Assembly (NCBI RefSeq): GCF_019175385.1
Contig: NC_083338.1
Coordinates: forward strand, 65,194,884 to 65,258,883
DNA length: 64,000 nt
Direction: 5' to 3'
From: Lycium barbarum
Lineage: Eukaryota; Streptophyta; Magnoliopsida; Solanales; Solanaceae
The position numbers were made by a program, and so were the translations under genes. Shown here in pieces: positions 21,267-31,552 of this stretch. Position 1 is the stretch's first letter. Every line of letters starts with the position of its first letter. A model generated the notes under the pieces. The model worked only from the letters and a program-made list of their open reading frames with translations, was not told where the DNA came from and did no database searches.

Positions 21267-21788
21267 GGATTATGCCAGATTATATATTAGAGAGATAGTC
21301 AGACTTCACGGGGTCCCTGTATCTATTATTACTAACCGAGGTGCCCAGTTTACAGCTAATTTCTAGAGGTCATTCAGATGGGATTAGGGACTCAGGTGAG
21401 CCTCTGGACAGCTTTCCACCCTCAGACCGACGGGCAGGCCGAGCGCACTATTCGGACGCTCGAGGATATGTTGCGGGCCTGCGTTATTGAATTCCGCGGC
21501 AGCTGGGATGATCATTTGCCGCTTATAAAGTTTGCCTACAATAGCAGTTATCACTTCAGCATTCAGATGGCCCCGTACGAGGCTGTTTATGACAGGAGAT
21601 GCAGATCCCCTATTGGTTGGTTTGACGTGGGCGAGACTAAGTTGATGGGGCCAGACGTGATCCAGGAGGCTGTAGATAAGGTAGAGCTTATTCGGGAGCG
21701 ACTGTTAGCTGCTCAGTGTCGGCAGAAGTCGTGTGCTGATATACGACGTCGACCCGTAGAATTTCAGCTCAGAGATTGGGTGTTCTGA
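21139..21788 (+). pseudogene. RT-D integrase catalytic core (two frames)
   Basis: The frame 21139-21366 gives TMDFIVGLPRT (first catalytic Asp) and [19 protein letters not shown]. At the second catalytic site it reads IITNRGAQF, with Asn in place of Asp. A stop (TAG) ends it at FTANF. The frame 21378-21788 continues [20 protein letters not shown], with the catalytic Glu intact, then FAYNSSYHFSIQMAPYEAVY and RERLLAAQCRQKS, and stops after LRDWVF. The loss of one catalytic residue and the frameshift mean that no active enzyme can be made, despite the young age of the insertion. Confidence 0.9.
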
Positions 21789-21922
21789 AAGTATCAACTA
21801 TGAAAGGTGTGATGTGATTCGGCGAAAAGGGTAATCTCAGTCCGCAATATATCGGACTTTATCAGGTGATTTAAAGAATTAAGAATGTCGCTTATGGGTT
21901 AGATTTACCATTTGATCCGGAG

Positions 21923-22201
21923 GTGGTACATCGGGCATTTCGTGTGTCTACGCTTCGCGAATGCATCGGTGGCCCTCCCAAAATATTTCCAGCAGAAGAG
22001 GTTCAAGTGACGGAAGAATTGTCCGATGAGGAACAATCCATGATTATTCTGGATCGTCAGGTAAGGAGATTGCGCACTAAGAAAGTGCCTTCTGTCAAAG
22101 TTCTGTGGCGCAATAAGAACCGGGAAGGGATGACTTGGGAGGCGGAGGATGAGATGAAGAAGAGATTCCCCCATTTATCCCCTACGCCTCTTGTAATCTA
22201 G
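21923..22201 (+). pseudogene. RT-D integrase C-terminus and chromodomain
   Basis: Reads HRAFRVSTLRECIG, EEVQVTEELSDEEQ, ILDRQVRRLRTKKV, VKVLWRNKNREGMTWEAEDEMKKRFPHL and ends at a TAG. The second part is the chromodomain typical of chromovirus integrases. The preceding stretch (21789-21922) contains the link to the core in a different frame. It is the same domain as in RT-A and RT-B but clearly diverged, so RT-D belongs to another family. Confidence 0.86.
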
Positions 22202-22303
22202 ACTTTTGTATTGGTTGTACCAAAGAACGGATGGACCATATGTACTATTTATATATAAAAATGGTTTTCCCATTATGTTTGTGAGCCTTCATAAGATTTA
22301 TTT

Positions 22304-22339
22304 AACATTCGGGGACGAATGTTCTTAAGGGGGGGAGAA
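22304..22339 (+). other. RT-D polypurine tract and adjoining inverted repeat
   Basis: AACATTCG (22304-22311) and CGAATGTT (22316-22323) form a perfect 8-bp inverted repeat with loop GGGA. Next comes AAGGGGGGGAGAA (22327-22339), which touches the 3' LTR. The first arm can also pair with GAATGTTA at the polypurine tract/LTR junction. Confidence 0.9.
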
Positions 22340-25276
22340 TGTTATGTCCCGTGTTTTTCATATAATTGGAAACCGAGAAATAATTACGACTTGTATGCTA
22401 TAAGGAAATATTTCAATTTTTGTGAATATGACCATGATGGTTATGGAATTATTAAGTTAAGACCTCGGGGAAGGCCGAGGATAAATTTGGAATTTCGGAA
22501 ATTTGTTTCGGGAATTACAAAACGGGACTTTTATTGAATTGGGCCAAGAAAAATTGAATACAAAAATTGAGGCCCAAAGAGTGGGGTGGCCGGCCCTAGC
22601 AAGGGTCCAAGCCCATTATTTTAAAAGCCATGTGATGTACACATGACTTATGTGGATATATATCACCTTAGCTTAGCAATTATCAAGATCATCAAAGAAA
22701 GTTCAAGAACACCACCAACAAGGGGCATTCGGCCGAACCTAAAGGAAAGGGAAAGAAAAAAATTTCCTAGCTTGGTGTTCAATCCAAAAATCTTAATTTT
22801 TACATAGTTATGAAGTACTCAAGGCCCTCTTCAACGGGGTATAATTAGTTTGGCACAAGAACCTCGTTTGCGACAAGTCGGATTTTCAAGAAAAGGTAAG
22901 AATTTTGCCCCTTTAATGTTATAGAATTGGTATGGATGTGGTAAGGATTGGGAATAAACGAGAATTTCGTAGTTTTAATGTGTGTGCGAAACCGTGGGTG
23001 TATGTATAATTGGTGTTGTGGCCGTGTGCCTAGGAGGAAGAAAGAAGATGAATTCGATCTTATTTGGTTTGTTTAGTTGTGTCGTGATGGCCTTTATAAC
23101 GTAAATGAATGATTAGTGAATTGAAGTGGCGTTGGAAAAGGATTTCGGAACATTATCGGAAAGTATATACCTTTTGTATATTTGCGTATATCATTGTATA
23201 TCTTTGATGCTTAAGGCCCTAAATATGACTTATGGTTGATGTTAATGAATTCGGAATGAAACGACGCAAGTTAGAATGTTCGTCGTGACTTTCGATGTTT
23301 TGAATGAAATATGGAAAATAATGAACTTCGGGGACTTTTGTATATGGATTAGAATGTGTTTGGGATGTGATTGAATAATCTTGAATGAGTAAATGAATAT
23401 AATGATGTGGATGTAGAATTTGAGTCTTGGAAGTTTGAATGAGAAGTTGCCAACTTAAGTAATAAAGTAGAACTTTGAAGCTAGAGTGCTTTGATTTTGA
23501 ATTGTGTTGTTTGATGGTGTGTGGGCTGTTGTTATTAATGTATTTTGAGCCGAGCCAAGTCTCGGGGATGTTAGAATTTTAGGGGAAATGCTGCCGAAAT
23601 TTCGGTAGGCAAAAAAAAATTGAAGTTAAAGGCAATTTTAAGCCTAAGAATCTCAATGGGTAACTTTGACCATTTGCAGATTTTTGACGAAACGGGACTG
23701 GACTTTCGGAAGAGCTTACGACATCTGTGAGGTATGTAAAGCTTCCTACTCCTTCATTTGGCATGTCTTAGGATACTAGGCGAATATGAGGACTTTCGGA
23801 GCATTTATGCTCCTCGAAACCCGATCCACAGAAAAGTTACTATTCATTCAATTCAATTGAAGCCTAAGGGCTCCATTTTGGCTAGAATGCCACCATTCGT
23901 TCGAAACCTATCGAAATGTGGTCGGGTAACCTAGAAATGATTATGTATGACCCTCTGGCCTATAAATGTTCAAAAATATGTTCGCCGCCTCAATTTGACT
24001 CGAGGTGGGCCCGTTAACCCCGAGACGCCCTATTTGTCTTAGTGGGCTGTCTTTCTGAATAAAGTTTGATATGACGCTTTCGATTTTGAAACTTCCTCCT
24101 ACGGGATACGTTTTGAATTCTATGATACTCTAAGTTACGTTTTGAGCCATAGGTACCATTTTGGAAACGTTTTGCGAAATGAAACCTTATATCGACTAAG
24201 TGATCGATTATTTTGTATTATGAAATGACTTTTTGGGATTACTCTGTTTTGAAAGACTATTTTGAAGTATAATTTGCATTTGTTTGCTCACGACTCCGCT
24301 CGTGCCTTATTATGACTTCTTCCACCGGTTCCCGGGCCGGTTTTGATTCGTGCGCCTTATGACAAATTCGGCCGTATGCTGTGTTACGGTTCCCGAGGCT
24401 TCGCCATAGGGCCGGGTTCCGTTTGGAGTTATGCTGTGATATGGCTCGTGATGCGATACGCTCACCTATGATTATGTTTGTGTTTGGGGATGTACGGAGA
24501 TTTGAAACCTTCTGGTGTTATGCTGTGTGTGGCGTCAGCGTCGGAGTGACGACCACGTTCTTAAGCGTTGCATGATTTTCGCCTGCATTATGTATATGTA
24601 TATGATTTGATACAGACTCCGATACTCTGGTTTGTACTCCACTTGTCTTTTGATTTGCTTTCGGCTTGATCCATATTTCTGTACTCCGTGCTTTACATAC
24701 TCAGTACATATTTCGTACTGACCCCCTTTTCTTCGGGGGGCTGCGTTTTATGCCCGCAGGTACAGAAGCTCGTTTGGGGTGATCCTCCGGTTTAGGCTAC
24801 TCATTCTACTATTTTGGAGTACTCCTTCTGATCCGAAGTCCACTTTGGTATAGACATTCTCTGTTATGCATACACTGTGTACATTTGATTAATTGGGTAC
24901 GGCGGGGCCCTGTCTCGCCATATGCCTTTGTTTTGAGTTCGTAGAGGCCTGTAGTCATGTATGTGGGATAAGGGTCCTATGTATGTTTGTCTGATTTTGT
25001 TTTCTGGTCTTAAAGCGGTCCGCTTGTTATGATGGCCCCAAATGGCCCTTATGCTTATGTTTACATTTTGACCGGCGAGGTCTATTCCGCCGCTTTGTTT
25101 GGATCTCATATGAAAATCTGATTTGTACGACCGCTTAAGACGTATTTTGACATAAACTATGTTTGATATGATTTTGCAAAATTCGGAAACGAGTTTGGGT
25201 TTGATAATGCGTGTGCGATTCGGTCTGGGTACCCAGGTAGGGTGCCAGTCGCGGCCCACGGGGCTGGGTCGTGACA
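22340..25276 (+). repeat. RT-D 3' LTR (2937 bp)
   Basis: Offset of 6986 bases from the 5' LTR throughout, with no indel. Hairpin block at 24701-24759, TATA box at 22654-22664. Followed by ATTTA. Confidence 0.95.
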
Positions 25277-25281
25277 ATTTA

Positions 25282-26771
25282 ATTGCATTGAATGAATAAG
25301 GGTCAAAATTAGTCTCGGATTTCTAGGAATAGAGTTTCCCCCGAGGCTCGTATCATAACCTATTATGTCTAGGACATGCCAAAAAAAAAGGAAAGGTAAA
25401 GCTTTACATACCTTATTCACCTCTTAAGCTACTCCACACTCAAGTTCTGAACTTCCCAAAATCTACAATTGGTCACCAATACCAAACATTAACCATAAGC
25501 ATTCAGGTATTCAATCTTAAGTATAACTTGTCTACAGAAATTTGGGCAGCATCTCCCCTATACATTCAACGTCCCCGAGAATTTAACTAGGCCAAAACAT
25601 CAACAACAATACCAAGGACCATACTAACAACATCAACCATCCATTCAAAATGCATTCTAACATAAGTAATCTTCTTTTCTACATAGTACATCAACTTTAA
25701 ATACGACTACGTACATTCAAATCAATATCAATGCTTACATATTCATTTACTAATTCAAGATCGTTCAAACATGATTCAAGAATATTTTAAACAATCTACA
25801 CAATATTCCAACATTTCCACCAAAACCATACTTCACCTGAAAGCTCCCCAACTTCCCTAGGAACAATTTTAATGCATTTCTTGCTTCCAAATTCATGAAC
25901 TATCCCAACAACACACATTCTAACAACATTGTTCTCACAATTAAAGAAACGACACTAACATCATATTTTCTTCCAAGTCAGCCCATAACAATTCCAACAT
26001 CAATTTAAGTTATCAAATTCTCATTTCCATCACAAAATACATAACCACATCAACTAACATTCCACCTTCACACACACACACACGACCACATGTATATACA
26101 TACAACCACCATACAGACTTCCATATTTTCATGATTTCTATCCATTTCTACATACTACAACATAAACAAACCCTTCATAACATAAAAAAAAGATTGAATC
26201 TTACCTTTTCTTCCTAGCTTCTCCACTTGGCCAGAATCTACAACTTACATGAATATATGTTTTTCTTGCTCCAATAACCACTTCATCTTGCTAAGGACCT
26301 TCCAATTAGTAGGAAATAATTTTTGAACAATTTTTTTCAAGGTTCTTGCCCAATCCTCCATGGCCGAATGGCCTTTAATATTGTTGTCCTCTTTTTCTTC
26401 TTCTATTTTCTTGAACATTCTAAGGGATAAGATCAATTAATACATGGACCATCTCTTTATTTATTTCTTGAATTAAAATTTTATGGGCCTTGGGAAATTT
26501 TTCCATATGGCCGGCTACCCCCTTGGCCAATTCTAAGCCCAAAAATCTCTTCTTCTTCTTTTATTCCAAGCCCACTTTTATTTCATGACAATTTGCAATT
26601 TATGAAACTTATTCCCCAAACTTCCAATTTTGCCCTTAGCCTTCCTCAATATTTCCGCGTCAATATTTTCATGTACAACTCATATATTAAACAAGATGAA
26701 ATTGTAGCCTTATCCTTTACTTGTCTTTATTACCCCAACTTATCCGAACGTGCAAAATACGGGATATAACA
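25282..26771 (-). repeat. RT-C 3' LTR, third segment (element-sense start)
   Basis: Matches about 32541-34033 of the 5' LTR, ending ATATAACA at 26771. A minus-strand splice donor (AAG/GTAAGA, about 26195-26205) and a TATA-like AAATAAATAAAGAG (about 26452-26466) occupy the same places as in the other LTRs. An AC microsatellite is at about 26072-26087. No gene. Confidence 0.9.
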
Positions 26772-26806
26772 TCCTCCCCCCTTTAAAACATTCATCATCG
26801 AATGTT
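26772..26806 (-). other. RT-C polypurine tract and adjoining inverted repeat
   Basis: Minus strand: AAAGGGGGGAGGA next to the LTR, preceded by AACATTCG-ATGA-TGAATGTT (26806-26787), the same arrangement as in the other elements with one wobble pair. Confidence 0.85.
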
Positions 26807-26986
26807 AAACTAGCCTTATCGGGACTTATGAGCATTTTGGGGGAGCTTCTTTTTATGGTTATCACATACAATTCATTCATTCACTAACGCAGCCAAATAA
26901 GAAATTTTTGAGTACCTGTGGGTATAGGAAATAGGTGGGTTATTTCTTCTTCGTCTCTTCTTCAATTCCTTCCTATTATTATTCTG

Positions 26987-27319
26987 TCATAATACTTTAA
27001 CGGATGCCACGTCTTTGTTATGCAATCTCCTCACCTGACGATCCGGTATGGTTATTGGCTGTACCTCGTAGGACAATTTCTTTGTCACCCGGATGTCTTC
27101 CACGGGAAATATTCTGGATGGGTCACTAATGCATTTGCAAAGAATAGATACGTGGAGCACTGGATGTACCGCCTCTAAGTTAGATGGTAGGTCTAATTCA
27201 TAGGCAATCTTGCCTACGTTACGAACAATTTGATAAGGTCCCATATATCTCGGCTGAGCCTTCTTTTTCCGCCGAATCTCATAACGCCCTTCATATGTGA
27301 CACCTTTGGAAGTACCCAA
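26987..27319 (-). pseudogene. RT-C integrase C-terminus and chromodomain
   Basis: Minus-strand frame with RYMGPYQIVRNVGKIAYELDLP, VHPVLHVSIL, DPSRIFPVEDIRV, ITIPDRQVRRLHNKDVASVKVL. This is the C-terminal region of chromovirus Pol. The frame stops inside the chromodomain; the sequence toward 26940 contains the remainder in another frame. It overlaps the preceding integrase fragment out of frame. Confidence 0.84.
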
Positions 27320-27690
27320 TCACCGACTTGGACTCTAAATGTCGATGTCGATCGTCTACGTATGGTTTCTGTCGACTCCGAGTTGCTAATAGCCGTTCCC
27401 GAATGAGTTTCACCTTACCAACTGTCCGTTGAATTATATCCGTGCCCAGTAACTTAGCCTTGTCACTATTAAACCAGCCAAGTGTTGGCGCACACCTCTT
27501 GCCATACAGAGCCTTATACGGTGTCTTCTGAATGTTAAAATGACAGCTATTATTACCAGTAAACTCAACAAATGGCAGGTGTCCATTCTTGCTGCCTCTG
27601 AAAGCAATGACACGGGCGCACAACGTATCTTCTAGTGTCTGGATAACACGCTTAGCCTGTTCGTCAAGTAAAAGCTAATGCTGTGGTAAG
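27291..27690 (-). pseudogene. RT-C integrase core fragment
   Basis: The open frame 27291-27623 contains FTGNNSCHFNIQKTPYKALYGKRC and KVKLIRERLLATRSRQK, the second half of the integrase core. Just upstream (27624-27680) the minus strand reads EQAKRVIQTLEDT, the catalytic-glutamate motif with Lys at the Glu position. Upstream of about 27700 integrase similarity fades quickly. Without an upstream core or polymerase, this is a relic. Confidence 0.84.
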
Positions 27691-29025
27691 AATTATTTGT
27701 GTCCTCAATTTCTTCCGAAAAGATTTCCAGAAATTACTATACACTATGCCCTCTGTCTGATATAATAGATGTGAAAACCTTGTGAAATCTCACTAATTCC
27801 TTGAGGTATAACTTTACCTAGTCCTGATCGTCCTGCTTAAATCATTCCATAATTTCCTTAATTTGACTTGTCATACCTTAGACATATTACCTCGTGTCAC
27901 TCTTTTGCCTTTAATTCAAATTCTTCTATTGCACTTTATCCGCGGTTTGCTCTTAACTTTCCGTCCCTCATTAGGTCACAATCTTCATGAGGACATATGA
28001 AAATACGCACGTTAGCTCAAGAAATACCTTCGCGACACTTCACCAATCTCTACGTTTTTCCTTGACTTCTCTCAATTATCTTACAATCGGTATCGGGAGG
28101 GGTCTTTGATTCAACCCTGATTAATTTCTACTTGCCCTTAGTACCGACTCTATCTTGGTAACTTGGTTTAAACCGTCTCCGCATTTTTCTATATCATATC
28201 CAAAATATCATAACTATATTGTTATTATTGAATCCTTACTTCTCCTTATCAGGTACTCACTCACTTAGCTTGCTTAACGTACAAACATTCATAAGTTGCA
28301 TAACCATTCTTGCATATTCGTATAGAAGATATTCGATCTCAGACATATTCTTTCCATCTCCTGGTTTATTCTGTTTTACACATCCCGTTCCGTCCATCGT
28401 TATTCCTTGTTGGCCCTCCAGTGCGGATTCCTTACAAATATGATCGAACACCACTTCTCACCGATGATCCATATAATTTCATGGCGTATCTTCTCATGTT
28501 TCATATAATTAATGGTCCACGAACTATTTTCTAGTATCTAACGAACCCTTTTATTTCATTCATAGGCATTACGTCATTTCTTTCTTTCAAAAATTTCCAA
28601 ACTACCCAGCGCTGGTATCCCTATTACAATAATAGTTATTATCCGAAATATCCTTTGAGTCTTATAATTCTCTCCGTTATTCTTTAGGAACTTAGCTCGT
28701 AGCCATTTTCTTGATTTCTTTACTATTCTTTAAAACATATTACTGCGTACTTAGGTACGATGCCAGTTTACCTGATAGGAGGGATTCAAATCATGACATA
28801 AACATGTCATAATTCATGTTGGCAAGAAGCATTCCCTTAAGGTATCTTTTATTCTTTCCCTTTATGTTGGCCTCTCGGCACACTCATTATTAATTCATTT
28901 CTACTCCTTTCATGTATTCTCTTGGTACGCCGATACATTTAAGCTCCGGCCTCGAGCTAATAGATTTCCTTTCTTAACGCTTGAAGATATTGTGATTCTG
29001 TTCTAAGTCTAATATAATACGTTCT

Positions 29026-29041
29026 CCCCCCCCCCCCCCCC
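29026..29041 (-). repeat. C16 homopolymer: internal polypurine tract in element sense
   Basis: In element sense GCCCCTTAGAG-G(n)-AGAAC. RT-E has the matching ACCCCTTAAAGGGGGCGGGGGAGAAC at about 56540-56566. Length may be affected by sequencing error. Confidence 0.75.
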
Positions 29042-30550
29042 TCTAAGGGGCTCCTTGTGTGTCAACAGTCCTCGAGTACCTTCGGCTACGATAATTACCT
29101 CATTCCTCGTCCTTGTTTCTAATTTCGTACATAACATATCAAAACTCCTTATCTTAAATTTTCCTTTTAATTCCTGTCTATATCGTCATTCTGTCCATAT
29201 TTCCGTCCTTTTTCACCTAATATTAATCCTTTCACCCATCTAATTCACATACTCGTAAGTCTTCTTAACTATGCATTAGTGCCACAATTGTGCATCCATG
29301 TTGTCTTGAGTGTCCTGCTACTTTTGCTCTTAATACAAAATCCTTACGATTTGTACTCTCTCTATCCTTGCTCATTGAGCCTCTAACCATACTTATGACA
29401 CTATAACCGAGCGGCCTTTCATACATATTCTTTAAACCTTTTTATCCTAATTCCTTCAAGACCGAATCTCTCAAACCTCATATGAATTTTCATTCCATAC
29501 CACTAATTTCCCAATCAACGATGTCGACCCATTATCCTTATTCTTTCCTTGGTGCGTGATCGGGTTTCTATTGCTAATTGTTAAGGCACCTCCCTTACTT
29601 CTATCGCTAGAGGTTTTTAATTATTTTGCTCTCACACGTTCCATTCTTCCTCGAACACTTTTCTGCTTTTGCCATTTGTGGCATCGACTCTGAGGTTTAC
29701 AAACTTTCCACTTTAAGCTCGCAAATTTGTTTCATTTCTAGACCATCCTTTCAGGAGAACACTTTTACGTCCGATGTAATCACATTAACACGACTGCATA
29801 TTGTCCCTTTATATGCCAAATCTCTTGTCGTCGACACAAGGCTTTATCGTTCTTTTTCTTACTTCACATTCCTTGTCGTAGTCACTATTTCTTTAGTCCC
29901 ACTTATTGAAATTGGTTTTGAACCTCACACACTTTTCTGTTGTTCCATATTATCACACTTCGCCCTTTTCACGTGCCTATCTTTAATTTCTTATCCAAAT
30001 AGTCTCGTACCATACCGATAATTTCTCTCGAGGTTTTCACTCACTAAGGTTTTCTTAACTCTCATCTTTTCCCGACATCTGATCTTCTTGCCTTCCACTT
30101 ACTCACATTTTCCTTTCCCAATATTGTTGCATTAAAATTTCCAATCTTAACCTGTGGTAAAAATAATAGCAGCTCATCTCGTAGAACTCGTACCATTTAC
30201 CTTTGTTGTTACTTGGAGTTCGGTATCCTTATTCAATTTGGGGTCTTCCATATCGTAGCACCGGTCGCTAGACACATGTGTCCACTGATACAATCACAGA
30301 TGAAATATCGTACGCATTCATATATATACATATAATTATTATCAACTAGCCCACAAAATACTTCCAAACGTCATTCAAGCCTATCCTAATTCCAAGCTGT
30401 AGCGTACTTCCTGTCTCTCATCTGGTCTAGCCTGTCGCGTGCTGTGTGGCCTTTAATGGTCTCCAACCATCCCGTATACTCTAATTTCCCTCAGACTATC
30501 CTAGCTTTTCATTTGTCTCTTATGGCCAAATCTTTGGATTTCCTTACATA

Positions 30551-30610
30551 CTTCCCAGGGGGTCACCCATCCTGAAATTGCTCTCACCTTAGCACGCTTA
30601 ACCTCGAAAC
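30551..30610 (-). ncRNA. 5S rRNA-derived segment in RT-C
   Basis: Minus strand reads TCGAGGTTAAGCGTGCTAAG (A-box region), GAGAGCAATT, then AGGATGGGTGACCCCCTGGG (C box), in 5S order and spacing, sense to the element and 929 bp after the primer site. Both neighbouring flanks are homologous to those of RT-E and partly of RT-D. Confidence 0.86.
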
Positions 30611-31454
30611 TTTGGTGGAATTCGGTGCCTTATTACTGATATAATCGTGTCCGCTTTCTCATATGACCTTTATTACATGATTTGAGACCAGTCGAGGTCT
30701 TACAAGTCCCGAGGCATTTTTGTAATACACCCTTCTTGGTACAATTACTATTTTACCCTTTTCAATTCCCAATGTCCACCTTTCACCTGTATGTATGATT
30801 ATTTCCTGTCCTGGACTTTCGGATTCCCGATGGCAGCGAACGTACCTTCGTCGCAGTTACCTATGCATACTCGATCATTAGCCGGTCCGGACTTCTACTC
30901 GCCATCCTTACCCAATAATCTACAACAAAACCGATTATTAACTCCCTCTGAATCATCTAACAGACCTTGTTCTTACTAATCTCAATGTCATCCCCTTTAA
31001 CCCTTCAGACTGTTAATCATCCTCTTACAATCGTTCTTCACGTCGTGCCCAAATCTGTAGCTTCTCTAAAATGTCACATCCCACTTATCCTCTATTTACG
31101 ATGTTTCCTTTCCATGCTTCTTCCTGTTGGGTATACCTAGTTGAATGACCACATTTTGAAAATTTGACCGAGTCTCTTTTACCACCCCTTACTATTCAAA
31201 ATCCATACGCCACAAATATCAACAATACCTTACAGATCATATATCCATATAACACATTCCAGCCATCCAGAACTTCCCATTTCAGATAACAAAACAAGTA
31301 CATCAAACTTACCTTTATGACTTTCCATGCCATCCCTTACCTTCTCCCGTCGTATGTAAAGCTCATATAAGGAATTTTATTTTCCTATAACTCAGCTCTA
31401 TCGCACGATCTAAGATATCAAGAAGGTCAACAATCCCTAGATGCCCCGTAGCAT

Positions 31455-31493
31455 CCTGTTTATAGATGTGGCGCGCTTCACACCATAAACAGG
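31455..31493 (-). other. RT-C leader hairpin with palindromic loop GCGCGC (DIS-like)
   Basis: Minus strand: CCTGTTTAT pairs perfectly with ATAAACAGG, TGTG with CACA, and the loop is AA-GCGCGC (palindrome at 31471-31476). It lies 44 nt after the primer site. Confidence 0.85.
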
Positions 31494-31537
31494 ACTCTAC
31501 CGGACACGACTTTGCAGACAACCCCTAGGACAAACCT

Positions 31538-31549
31538 GCTTTGATACCA
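31538..31549 (-). other. RT-C primer-binding site
   Basis: Minus strand TGGTATCAAAGC, three bases from the LTR end. One change from the usual tRNA-iMet complement. Confidence 0.9.
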
Positions 31550-31552
31550 CTT

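Larger units (their letters stand above)
15354..25276 (+). mobile_element. RT-D: very young non-autonomous gypsy element with ATTTA duplication
   Basis: Two LTRs of exactly 2937 bp (15354-18290 and 22340-25276) start TGTTATGTCCCG and end GGGTCGTGACA. The element is flanked by ATTTA (15349-15353 and 25277-25281). I found only four substitutions between the LTRs by eye, at about 15778, 17890, 17916 and 18120 (numbering in the 5' LTR). The 4049-bp internal region has primer site, leader hairpin, a long non-coding section with a 5S-like module, a broken integrase with chromodomain, and a polypurine tract. No gag, protease or reverse transcriptase was found. Confidence 0.95.
27691..31437 (-). other. 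RT-C non-coding internal region
   Basis: No Gag, protease or polymerase motif found in six frames. In element sense the sequence is purine-rich and homologous to the interior of RT-E (compare 30300-30530 with 55450-55680). It includes the 5S-like module (30551-30610) and, at 29026-29041, a run of 16 C, which is a G16 polypurine tract in element sense. The few frames above 90 codons lie on the opposite strand and look like low-complexity Ser/Leu/Phe sequence. Confidence 0.8.

Noticed and set aside
15354..25276. RT-D duplicated LTR as an assembly duplication
   Set aside because: The two copies are bounded by an ATTTA target duplication, a primer site on one side and a polypurine tract on the other, as expected for a real insertion. 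A few substitutions separate them.
28219..28534. Plus-strand frames in the RT-C interior
   Set aside because: Antisense to the element, without domain, and matched by no conserved frame in RT-E.
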